DNA from: Ancistrus triradiatus
Taxonomy: Eukaryota; Chordata; Actinopteri; Siluriformes; Loricariidae
Assembly: GCA_025084515.1 (NCBI GenBank)
Contig: JAJAGP010000771.1
Coordinates: forward strand, 231,001-295,000
Length of the DNA: 64,000 bases
Direction of reading: 5' to 3'
Shown: positions 55,172 to 64,000 of the stretch, one piece after another
How positions within the stretch are numbered: the first letter of the stretch is position 1
Layout of the letters: every line of letters starts with the position of its first letter
Position numbers and translations under genes: made by a program
The notes under the pieces: model-generated
Seen by the model: the letters and a program-made list of their open reading frames with translations, nothing else
What the model was told of the DNA's origin: nothing
Database searches by the model: none

Positions 55172-56747
55172 CAGTGGTGCTTGAAAGTTTGTGAACCCTT
55201 TAGAATTTTCTATATTTCTGCATAAATATGACCTCACATAAAACACATCATCAGATTTTCACACAAGTCATACAAGTAGACAAAGAGAACCCAGTTAAAC
55301 AAATGAATTGAACAATATGTATCAATATGTAGCAAAAGTATGTGGACCTCTTGAATTAACAGTTAATTTGAAGGTGAAATTAGAGCCAGGTGTTTTCATT
55401 CAGTAGGATGACAATCAGGTGCGAGTGGGCATCCTGTTTTATTATAAAAAACAGGGTTCTATCAAAGTCTGCTCTTCACAACACATGTTTATGGAAGCAT
55501 TTCATGGCATGATCAAAGGAGATTTCTGAGGACCTCAGAAAAAGAGTTGTTGATGCTCACAAGGATGGAAAAGGTTACAAAACCATCTCTACAGAGTTTG
55601 GACTCCACCAATTCACAGGCAGGCAAATTGTGTACAAATGCAGGAAATTTAAGACCATTGTTACACTCCCCAGGAGTGGTCAACCAACGAAGATCACTCC
55701 AAGAGCAAGGCATGTAATAGTTGTCAAAGTCACAAAGGACCTCAGGGTAACTTCTAAGCAACTGAAGGCCTCTCTCACATTGACTAATGTTATTGTTCAT
55801 GAGTCCACCTTCAGAAGAACACTGAACAACAATGGTGTGCATGGCAGGGTTGCAAGGAGAAAGCCACTGCTCTCCAAACAGAACATTGCTGCTCGTCTGC
55901 AGTTTGCTAAAGATCACATGGACAAGCCAGAAGGCTATTGGAAGAATGTTTTGTGGACGGATGAGACCAAAATAGAGCTTTTTGGTTTAACAGAAAATCG
56001 TTATGTTTTGGAGAAAGGAAAACACTGCATTCCAGGATAAGAACCTTATCACATCTGTGAAACATGATGGTGGTAGTATCATGGCTTGGGCCTGTTTTGC
56101 TGCATCTGGGCCAGGATGGCTTGCCATCATTGATGGAACAATGAATTCTGAATTATGTCAGAGAATTCTACAGGAAAATGTCAGAACATCTGTCCATGAA
56201 CTGAATCTCAAGAGAAGGTGGGTCATGCAGCAAGAGAACGACCCTAAGCACACAAGTCGTTCTACCAAGGAATGGGTAAAGAAGAATAAAGTTAATGTCT
56301 TCGAATGGCCAAGTCAAAGTCCTGACCTTAATCCAGTGGAAATGTTGTGGAAGGACGTGAATCAAGCAGTTAATGTGAGGAAACCCACCAACATCCCAGC
56401 GCTGAAGCTGTTCTGTACGGAGGAATGGGCTAAAATTTCTCCAAGCCGGTGTGCAGGACTGATCAACAGTTACAGGAAACGTTTAGTTGCAGTTATTGCT
56501 GAACGGGGGGTCACACCAGAGACTGAAAGCAAAGGTTCACAAACTTTTGCCACTAACTAATATGCAATATTGGATCTTTTTCCTCAATAAATAAATGACC
56601 AAGTATAATATTTTTGTCTCATTTGTTTAACTGGGTTCTCGTTATCTACTTTTAGGACTTGTGTGAAAATCTGATGATGTTCTAGGTCATATTTATGCAG
56701 AAATATAGAAAATTCTAAAGGGTTCACACAAAAAAAAAGCACCGCTG
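55172..56747 (+). mobile_element. Full-length Tc1-like element, best preserved
   Basis: The ends CAGTGGTGCTTGAAAGTTTG and, reversed, CAGCGGTGC plus an A-run-containing tail are flanked by TA at 55170-55171 and 56748-56749. Inner repeats share GAACCCAGTTAAACAAATGA. Total 1576 bp. Related copies: 23091, 24868, 48772 and 49803. Confidence 0.93.
55504..56560 (+). pseudogene. Tc1-like transposase with few lesions
   Basis: The frame runs from ATG 55504 with a TGA at codon 3, then stays open to 56040. It includes KEISEDLRKRVVDAHKDGKG (N-terminal helix-turn-helix), LPRSGQPTKITPRARH, and LWTDETKIELFG (first Asp). Compared with sister copies, an extra T at about 56004-56007 (TATGTTTTGG) shifts the frame, which continues at 56003-56560 with KHDGGSIMAWACFAASGPG, a QQENDPKHTSR site where the second catalytic Asp is replaced by Glu, SPDLNPVEMLWKD (Glu kept) and an INSYRKRLVAVI tail. 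Three lesions in total are visible. Confidence 0.93.
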
Positions 56748-56749
56748 TA

Positions 56750-57329
56750 TATACTCTGAAAAACTTCTGAAAATGTGCAAGTAGCTTGCACAATTATATG
56801 CTTTCCAGTACATGCAATTTTTGTCGTAAAAAATTGTCATAATGATGGATTGATTTCTGGTCAAATCCAAATACCAATCATTCAGTTTTATTAGTTCAGA
56901 GTACACATGAATTTAAAAAAAAATCCAACAATTGAAGCTTGTTTCCAACAAAACTCACATTACCTGATTAGTTATATCTTACTGATTGACAGACAGACAC
57001 ACAAACCCAATCTTGTGCAAAATTCCTGGGTAATGCAATGACAGAACAAACTGAGGCTATTGTGTTAATATAACTCTTCTTTAATTCAGTATAGGTGAAT
57101 GATTTTGCATATAATGTATTCTTAACCTGCATGTCTTTTAGAAACACCAAGCTTTTGCAGTTGGACAGTTTTATTGTTGCTGTTTTGCAGTTTTTATATG
57201 TCAGTTCACATGTGTAGTAATATTAATTCTATTCTTCCTTGTTGCAATTAAAAATGACTGGAAAATAAATGAAAGTTGGAACCATAAGTATATCTGTAGT
57301 GCAATAGCTAGAGTGCATGTGCATACTTG
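56750..57329. other. Unique AT-rich stretch
   Basis: No recognisable feature. Confidence 0.5.
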
Positions 57330-57650
57330 GGGAAGCCTTTATTAAATTTTTTTTTCTCCAGAAGTTCGAAAGAAATGTGTCCCTCTGGGTTTAGCAGGCT
57401 CGGACCAGGTGCCACAGTGTTCCTGATGCAAACTGTCATCTCCAGAATGCGACTGGGTGGCGTCACATGTATTTGTCTCCCTTCCTGTCTGACCCAAACT
57501 CAGCAGTCGAGGACCACAATGAAACTGGAGCAACCGCTTGCTCTCAGATGCAACTGGGCAGTGCTCCATGTTCGTAAACGAAGACCATGTTTCAGGCAGC
57601 TTGAAATAACAACACATTCTCAGGGTCATGTAAGCACTTGTATATGATAC
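57330..57650. other. Unique GC-balanced block, possible conserved noncoding
   Basis: Both strands are open for about 95-106 codons (57327-57647 plus, 57342-57629 minus) without a recognisable domain. GGCTCGGACCAGGTGCCACA and GCGACTGGGTGGCGTCACAT stand out from the AT-rich flanks. Coding is not supported. Confidence 0.35.
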
Positions 57651-58019
57651 TATGCTCTGGTCTCAGGTCTCCGTCTTATGGGCTGATAACTGTTTGCAGG
57701 GTCTGTTTGCAACATCTTTAACTCTCATCAAAGTGTACTCGTCGGACTACTGCAGATACTGTGGGATACTTCCAATATAAAAAGCTGAGAATAAAACAAA
57801 AAGCTACATGCACTGCAACTTGTCTAAGGGTTAAGAAATATATGTATATTAAGTACATTGTGTTTTTGAATGCCTGAAGGCTTTCTTTGTTTTACATAAA
57901 ATAATTACTATAGAATTGCTGCAATCGTATAGTGCTCTCAACAACAAACAGAAATTTGACTTTATGTTATAATGTCAGTATATTTGACATTATATCATAT
58001 ACTGTATTCGTATCATGAT
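57651..58019. other. Unique noncoding stretch
   Basis: Nothing recognised. Confidence 0.5.
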
Positions 58020-58427
58020 CTGTTTTCCCTCCTCTGTTTGTCTGAAGTGCCGCCAAGGACTTTCCTGCTCAGACTCAAGATCCTAGATTGACTCTGTGTA
58101 TCGGACTACTTAATACCGATGTGCATATTTTACATTTTATTTGAACTACCACTCGAAAACTTATTAGTTTAGATAAATTAGTTTCATTCTTACATTTATC
58201 ATCTACGCCGCCCAAGAAGGTTGGGTCCCTTTTTGAGTCTTGGTCCTCCCAAGGTTTCTTTCTCATAATACTTAGGGAGTTTTTCCTTTCCACTGTCACC
58301 CTAGGCTTGCTCAATTTGGAATTGGCTGTAGATATTAGGAGATAATCTAAAATTGTAAAGTTCCTTTGAGACAATGCTCCATTGTAAAAAGCGTTATATA
58401 CATAAATCTGACTTGACTTGACTTGTG
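58020..58427 (+). mobile_element. Non-LTR retroelement 3' end with TTGAC tail
   Basis: AAGTGCCGCCAAGGACTTTC, CCAAGGTTTCTTTCTCATAA, TAGGCTTGCTCAATTTGGAA and CTTTGAGACAATGCTCCATTG then CGTTATATACATAAATCTGAC, with a tail of TTGAC units. The shorter copy at 61758-61921 shares the last 150 bp and tail. Only 3' noncoding sequence is seen. Confidence 0.8.
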
Positions 58428-59144
58428 TAACAATTCTAACATTACAAAATACAATGAATGTATATGTTAATCAGTATGGAAATACTTTGAAAATGTTAGT
58501 TAAGGGTGATAGTCTTAAAATAGATATGGCTTATATAAAAACATGCAATTTGTAATTTGGAAACAATATTTGTAAGTTTGTTCACCCCTGATTAAATGAC
58601 ACATTTTGTGGATTTTCCACCTACATCAGAGTCTATGTTCCAGAACATCTCATAAAGGATATTATTATTGTTTTTTAATTACCACTATTACCTGGTAGGG
58701 ATCACTGGAGCTCTGGTTCCTAACCTTGGAAAATTTTGCAGGTATCCCTGAACGGGACACCAGTCCATCCTAGGTAGGATAGGGGTCGCTGTTGCAGAGC
58801 CGATATAATCCTCTGACCAAAATATTCTTCTTCAGACAGAGCCAATCATGTCTGCATGCATGAGATGCCCTACCTGACAGAGACACTGCTGGCACTTGAG
58901 TCTTGGTCCCTGAGGTGGTGGGTTAGATTAGACAGCTACACCAACCAAGCATGGTTGATTTTGTTTAAATGAATTAACACAGACTTTGCATATATTTTTG
59001 TAAATGCACCTTCAACAAGTCAATGAAGTTCTGAGGTCTCTCAAAAACGAATAAGTAGATAAAAGCTAATGGAATGTCTGGAAAGGTGATCAAACATATA
59101 AACTTTGGCACATATATAATTAAATATTATTGTTTTGCAATATG
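58428..59144. other. Mostly unique stretch
   Basis: No gene. Bases 58690-58800 (GGGACACCAGTCCATCCTAGG) resemble a decayed SINE tail but cannot be assigned. Confidence 0.45.
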
Positions 59145-59162
59145 TTTTATATATATATATAT

Positions 59163-59245
<83 letters not shown>

Positions 59246-59297
59246 TTATATAGATATATAGATATATATATCTATATATATATATATAGATAGAGAA

Positions 59298-59358
<61 letters not shown>

Positions 59359-59363
59359 CAGAC
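59145..59363. repeat. Compound (AT)n / (GATA)n satellite
   Basis: An AT tract of about 100 bp with ACAC interruptions, a GATATATATATC-rich bridge, then about 17 GATA units ending GACAGACA. Confidence 0.95.
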
Positions 59364-59437
59364 ATCGCAGTCACACAGTAAGGTTTAAAAAGGGAGAAAA
59401 AGCGTCAGGACAAAACAATTCCAACCACTGGTCCCTT

Positions 59438-59452
59438 GGTGCCATCTACTGG
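59438..59452 (-). promoter_or_regulatory. CTCF-like motif
   Basis: Reverse strand reads CCAGTAGATGGCACC, agreeing at every position with the core form CCASYAGRKGGCRS as I know it. It lies in unique sequence 75 bp after a GATA repeat. Occupancy is inference. Confidence 0.45.
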
Positions 59453-60509
59453 ACGCTTGTCACAACACAACAAATGGCTCTTTAAATCTACCGCAGAAAG
59501 GAAGCGATACCTTGGACTTAGGCTCTCAGATGAACCCATATGTCATCATGGACTTAGTTACGGCCATTTTGCCTCTTTCTTTTCTGCCATGTCTGGTTTA
59601 AACATCTGGAGTGCTGGTTCTTTGGAATAGAAAAGACTAATTAGACTATTAAAGGCGCACATAGTAAGTCTGTCACCCTTCGAAGAAGACCAGTGCGAGT
59701 ACTTTACTTTTTCCAGCTGTACAAAAGACATTAATAACTCTAGAGTGCAGCTGCACTAGAGTGATGCCTTCAACACGGCAACCGAAGCAGGTCCACCCAG
59801 ACAATATTCATTCTAAATCATAGAAAGCCCATTACAGGGTCACTTCAAACATGCAGTGAGCACAGCTGGACAATGCATCATTAAAGCTGGAGTAGAGCAA
59901 GACTATGTGCTGTTTTTGATTGTGGATTTGTTACAAACCTTACATATAAAGTAAAATACTAATGAGGTTCTTGTGTATTTATTTGGTTGTTTGTTTACAG
60001 GTCCAGGGGCTCTGGTGATTATCCTTGGAGAACACAGGACCCAGGCGCCAAAATGTCTTTACAGTATTGTGAGAAGGAATGGTTACATTACAAATAAATG
60101 CTTTACCAGCCCAACTTTTTTTGGAATGTGTTGAGACAACTGTACATGGGAGACAATTTCTACAGACTAATAACATTCCACCAGCTGTACCAACATCGTT
60201 GTGTCTAATGAGGATGTTGGTATCTGTGCACAGTGTTCTAAAACCCCCACAAATTTAGTCCGACCTCATATCTGCACAGCATATGCCAACATGTTGTTAT
60301 CATGTCAGTGGGAAAACAATTGGTCATTTAGACTGCCAGTTGATCAAGAGTGATTTCTCCGTTCTGAGAACTCTAATGGTCTTGTGCTTTTCATCAGTGT
60401 AACAGATGCTTGATGTCACACCCTGTTTGCACACAATCCAACCAGACTTTGCTAGGATCTGGTGTAGGTAAATCAACAAAACACACAAGCAAAGGTTTTT
60501 TTTTTTAAA
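59453..60509. other. Unique stretch
   Basis: No gene. A short hAT-like piece (CCCAACTTTTTTTGGAATGT) is at 60112-60131. Confidence 0.45.
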
Positions 60510-61757
60510 ATATTCTCAGTTTTCACTTAAGTGCAGAGTGAAGAGGTGAGTCTTTAGTCGCTGCTCAAAGACAGCAAGAGACTCAGCCATTCGGACATCC
60601 AGTGGAAGTTCATTCCACCACCTGGGTGCCAGGACAGAAGAGTCTTGATGCTTGTTTTCCATTAATCATGTGTGGAGGATCCAGTTGCGCCAAGCTCGTG
60701 TCTCAGAGGGTACGAGGTACAGAGCATGGTTTGATTAGAGCCTTTAGGTAAAATGGTACTGTTCCATTTTTGGCTTTGTTGGCAAGCATCAGGGTTTTGA
60801 AGCTACATTGAAGAGCCATTGAAGTGAATGCAGCAGTGGAGTAACATGAGAAAACTTGGGAAGATTGAAAACCAGATGAGCTGCTGCATTCTGAATCAGT
60901 TGCAGGAATCTGATTGTACGTACTGGAAGACAAGCCAGAAGAGCATTACAGTAATCTAGCTTTGATATAACAAGAAACTGGACAAGCACCTGGGTGGCTT
61001 CTCTTGAGAGGAAGGGTCGTATTCTCCTGATGTTGTAGAGGAGATTCCTGCATGATTGGGTCAGTTTGGCTATATGAGCAGATAAGCTCAGCTGGTTATC
61101 AAAGACAACTCCAAGGTTTCTTGCATTCTCAGAAGGTGTGATTGAGGAGTTCACCTGGGAGATGGCAAGATCTTGATAAGGGGACCCATCTGCAGAAAGG
61201 AAAAGCAGTTTGGTTTTGCTGTGGTTCAACTTCAAATGATGAGCTGACATCTATGATGAGATGCTCTCCAGACATGCTGAGATATGTGTGGAGACCTGCA
61301 CATCTGTTGGAGGAAAAGAGAGGATGATATGTGTGTCATCCGTATAACAGTGATAGGAGAAGCCATAAGAGGTTATGACTTCACCAAGAGAATTGGTGTA
61401 GAGAGAGAAAAGAAAAGGTCCCAGAAGTGAGCCTTGGGTAACTCCAGTTGTAAAAGCACATGGTGCAGATACGGAGCCTCTCCATGATACCTGGTAAGAT
61501 TGTCCCTCCAGGTAGGAAGCAAGCTTCTACCATGCTGAGCTTGTGAGTCCAAGACTGAAGAGGACAGAAAGGAGAATCTTGTTTTTCAACTGTGTCAACA
61601 GCAGCTGAGAGGGAAAGAAGGATCAAAACTGATTAAAGTCTGGATGCTCTGGCAGCATGGAGTTTCTTAGAAGCAGCCACCAGGGCAGTTTCTTGTGATT
61701 GAACTGCTTTGAAACCAGATGGGTTGGGATCCTGTAGGTCATTCTGAATGAGAAAGG
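60510..61757 (-). pseudogene. CR1/L2-type LINE reverse transcriptase C-terminus and 3' region
   Basis: Reverse strand. Bases 61381-61700 carry frames matching the reverse-transcriptase core (FLPGGTILPGIMERLRICTM-like; SGTFSFLSLHQFSW over the usual LGPLLFSLY). The open frame at 60789-61250 reads MSAHHLKLNHSKTKLLFLSA, ARNLGVVFDNQLS, NIRRIRPFLSREATQVLVQ, and SKLDYCNALLACLP with IQNAAAHLVFNL, typical of the L2/CR1 C-terminal domain. The 3' region (60510-60788) recurs at 9665-9985. Frameshifts lie between 61250 and 61700. Confidence 0.88.
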
Positions 61758-61921
61758 TTGACAACTGGTTATATTTCCTTGCCACTGTCGCCCTAGGCTT
61801 GCTCAATTTGAGATTGGACGTAGTTATTAGGAGATAATCTAAACTTGTAAAGTTGCTTTGAGACAATGCTCCATTGTAAAAAGCGCTATATAAATAAATC
61901 TGACTTGACTTGACTTGACTT
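61758..61921 (+). mobile_element. Truncated retroelement 3' end inside the LINE
   Basis: It shares CGCCCTAGGCTTGCTCAATTT, CTTTGAGACAATGCTCCATTG and the TTGAC tail with 58020-58427. It is antisense to and interrupts the LINE, whose protein resumes on the other side. Confidence 0.85.
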
Positions 61922-62149
61922 ATAGTCAGCATGTTCAATTATTTTTGAGAGGAAGGAGAGAAGTGATACCGGTCTGTAGGTGTTGATGTCTGAGACATCG
62001 AGTGTAGGTTTCTTCAAGATAGGAATGACCTGATGTCAGGAAGTTATTGATGTTGGAGGAGATGAATGGAAGAAGGTCTTGAGCAATCTTTTGTAGTGCT
62101 GGTGATGGGATGGGATCCAGTTGACATGTGGTAGGATTGCTGGATGAGA
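61922..62149 (-). pseudogene. CR1/L2-type LINE, middle part of reverse transcriptase
   Basis: Reverse-strand frames read CISSSNPTTCQLDPIPSPAL, QDLLPFISSNINNFLTSGH, and ITSLLP with a KIIEHAD-like end, the palm/finger region upstream of the QSGF motif. QSGF itself lies in the next block as PNPSGFKAVQSQETALV (about 61690-61740), past the 61758 insertion. Confidence 0.85.
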
Positions 62150-62151
62150 TA

Positions 62152-63708
62152 CAGTGGGGCAAAAAAGTATTTAGTCAGCTACTGATTGTGCAAGTTCTCC
62201 TACTTAGAAAGATGAGAGAGGTCTGTAATTTTCATCATAGGTACACCAACTATGGCAGACAAAATGAGAAAAAAAATCCAGGAAATCACATTGTAGGATT
62301 TTTAAAGAATTTAATTGTAAATTATGGTGGAAAATAAGTATTTGGTCAATAACACAAGTTCAACTCAATACTTTGTAACATAACCTTTGTTGGCAATGAC
62401 AGAGGTCAAACGTTTCCTGTAAGTCTTCACCAGGTTTGCACACACTGTAGCTGGTATTTTGGCCCATTCCTCCATACAGATCTTCTCTAGAGCAGTGAAC
62501 ACAAACTTTCAACACCCTCCACAGATTTTCTATGGGGTTGAGGTCTGGAGACTGGCTAGGCCAGTCCAGGACCTTGAAATCCTTTTTACGAAGTCACTCC
62601 TTCATTTCCCGAGCGGTGTGTATGGGATCATTGTCATGCTGGAAGACCCACCTCCTTCCATCCTCAATGCTCTCACTGATGGAAGGAGGTTTTGGCTTAA
62701 TATCTCACGATACATGGCCTTGTTCATTCTTCCCTTAACACGGATCAGTCATCCTGTCACCTTCGCAGAAAAACAGCCCCAAAGCATGATGTTTCCACAC
62801 CCATGCTTCACAGCAGGTATGGTGTTCTTGGGATGCAACTCAGCATTCTTCTTCCTCCAAACACGACGAGTTTTTAGTTCTAGTTTGATTTCATCAGACC
62901 ACATGATATTCTCCCAAACCTCTTCTGGATCATCCATATGCTCTTTGGCAAACTTCAGACGGGCCTGGACATGTACTTACTTAAGCAGGGGGACACGCCT
63001 GGCACTGCAGGATCTGAGTCCCTGTCAGCGTAGTGTGTTACTGATGGTAGCCTTTGTTAATTTGGTCCCAGTCGTCTGCAGGTCATTTATCAGGTCCCTC
63101 CGTGTAGTTCTGGGATTTTTTGGGACCGTTCTCATTATCATTTTGACCCCACAGGATGAGATCTTGCATGGAGCCCCAGATTGAGGGAGATTATCATGTA
63201 TGTCTTCCATTTTCTTACAATTGCTCCCACAGTTGATGTATTTACACCAACCTGCTTGCCTATTGTAGATTCACTTTTCCCAGCCTGGTGCAGGTCTACA
63301 ATTTTCTACCTGGTGTCCTTCGACAGCTCTTTGGTCTTGGCCATAGTTGAGATTGGATTCTGACTGTTTGAGGCTGTGGACAGGTGTCTTTTTTACAGAT
63401 AACCAAGTCAAACAGGTGCCATTAATACTGGTAACGAGTGGAGGACAGAAGAGCTTCTTAAAGAATAAGTTAAAGGTCTGTGAGAGCCAGAAATCTTGCT
63501 TGTTTGTGGGTGACCAAAACTTATTTTCCACAATGATTTACAATTAAATTCTTTAAAAATCCTACATTGTGATTTCCTGGATTTTTTTTCTCATTTTGTC
63601 TGTCTTAGTTGAAGTGTACCTATGATGAAAATTACAGACCTTACTCGTCTTTTTAAGTAGGAGAACTTGCACAATCAGTGGGTGACTAAATACTTTTTTG
63701 CCCTACTG
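62152..63708 (-). mobile_element. Full-length Tc1-like element inside the LINE
   Basis: The ends CAGTGGGGCAAAAAAGTATT and, reversed, CAGTAGGGCAAAAAAGTATT are flanked by TA at 62150-62151 and 63709-63710. Same family as 8089-9612 in the opposite orientation; length 1557 bp. The LINE continues on both sides. Confidence 0.92.
62365..63344 (-). pseudogene. Tc1-like transposase, frameshifted
   Basis: Reverse strand. ATG at 63342-63344 opens MAKTKELSKDTR followed by a stop, then KIVDLHQAGKSESTIGKQVG in the helix-turn-helix. LPQSGAPCKISSCGVKMIMR and TTRRDLINDL follow at 63025-63210. The frame at 62749-62937 has NIMWSDEIKLEL (first Asp) and KHGCGNIMLWGCFSAK. The second Asp and Glu regions are shifted into other frames. 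The end reads GYVTKY before the stop at 62365. More complete than the 8089 copy. Confidence 0.9.
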
Positions 63709-63710
63709 TA

Positions 63711-64000
63711 AGTTGAAGTACATGATCTGTGGAAAGAGGAGAAAAACCGGTTAGGCTGCACATTTGCATTGGGGATAGTGGCAGATGCAAAAGACTAACA
63801 GGTGTTGTTTATCTTTTCTATTAAGAAAGTAAAGTCTTCGGCAGTTAAGGAAGATGACTGAGCAGGAGGAGGTGGGTTGAGGGGTGATAAGGAGACTGTG
63901 TGGAGTTTGCATGGATCTGAAGTGGATTCTTCCAGCTTTTTTCTGTAGAAGGCTGTCTTGGTGGCAGTCACATCCGATGAGAATGTGGAAAGGAGTGGAC
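63711..64000 (-). pseudogene. CR1/L2-type LINE, upstream continuation
   Basis: Reverse strand. Frames read TAFYRKKLEESTSDPCKLHT, SLTAEDFTFLIEKI and SFHRSC, the linker between endonuclease and reverse transcriptase in L2-type LINEs. It shows that the LINE spanned the Tc1 insertion site. It runs off the window end. Confidence 0.8.

Noticed and set aside
57327..57647. 106-codon plus-strand frame with an overlapping 95-codon reverse frame
   Set aside because: Openness on both strands reflects low stop density; no protein family features.

Overview
The window looks like vertebrate, specifically teleost fish, nuclear DNA. It is packed with Tc1/mariner transposons of several families, tRNA-derived SINEs, CR1/L2-type LINE pieces, a solo LTR, hAT-like and foldback DNA elements, and many AC/AT/GATA microsatellites. 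It has no operons, no bacterial genes and no CRISPR. An otophysan such as a catfish or characin is a guess from the repeat mix. I could not support any intact host protein-coding gene, so I read the window as intergenic (gene desert) or as part of a very large intron.

Layout. 1-1975: Tc1 fragments and a 244-bp palindrome. 1976-3855: unique sequence with an AG repeat. 3856-5975: one decayed Tc1 copy split by a 623-bp solo LTR (5-bp target duplication) and by an unclassified insert with a tRNA-like promoter module. 6055-7617: SINEs and a Tc1 remnant. 8089-9612: full-length but dead Tc1. 9665-10735: LINE 3' ends and a hAT-like end. 10736-14367: mostly unique. 14368-16072: full-length Tc1 with a GC-rich, frameshifted N-terminal half. 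16132-28250: mostly unique with scattered SINEs and Tc1 ends. 28361-28905: SINE, two adjacent tRNA-like sequences (iMet and Arg-CCT) and a Tc1 end. 30451-31654: Tc1 remnant overlapped by a long inverted repeat. 32242-44870: SINEs, Tc1 remnants, a foldback element carrying a SINE, and microsatellites. 45598-52076: three Tc1 copies, the last holding an insert whose reading frame encodes a small membrane-protein-like product. 52077-53819: unique sequence with several likely conserved noncoding blocks. 53820-56747: a decayed Tc1, half a foldback element, and the best-preserved Tc1 transposase. 58020-64000: retroelement ends, AT/GATA repeats, a CTCF-like motif, and a reverse-strand LINE split by a younger Tc1.

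How the parts relate. Nearly all recognisable coding capacity is transposase or reverse transcriptase, and every copy has visible breaks. At least five Tc1 lineages can be told apart by their ends and proteins. Nesting gives a relative history: LTR into Tc1, SINE into Tc1, SINE into foldback element, Tc1 into LINE, Tc1 into foldback element, and a non-LTR-like element into Tc1. Family calls rest on remembered protein motifs and repeat consensus features, not on database searches.
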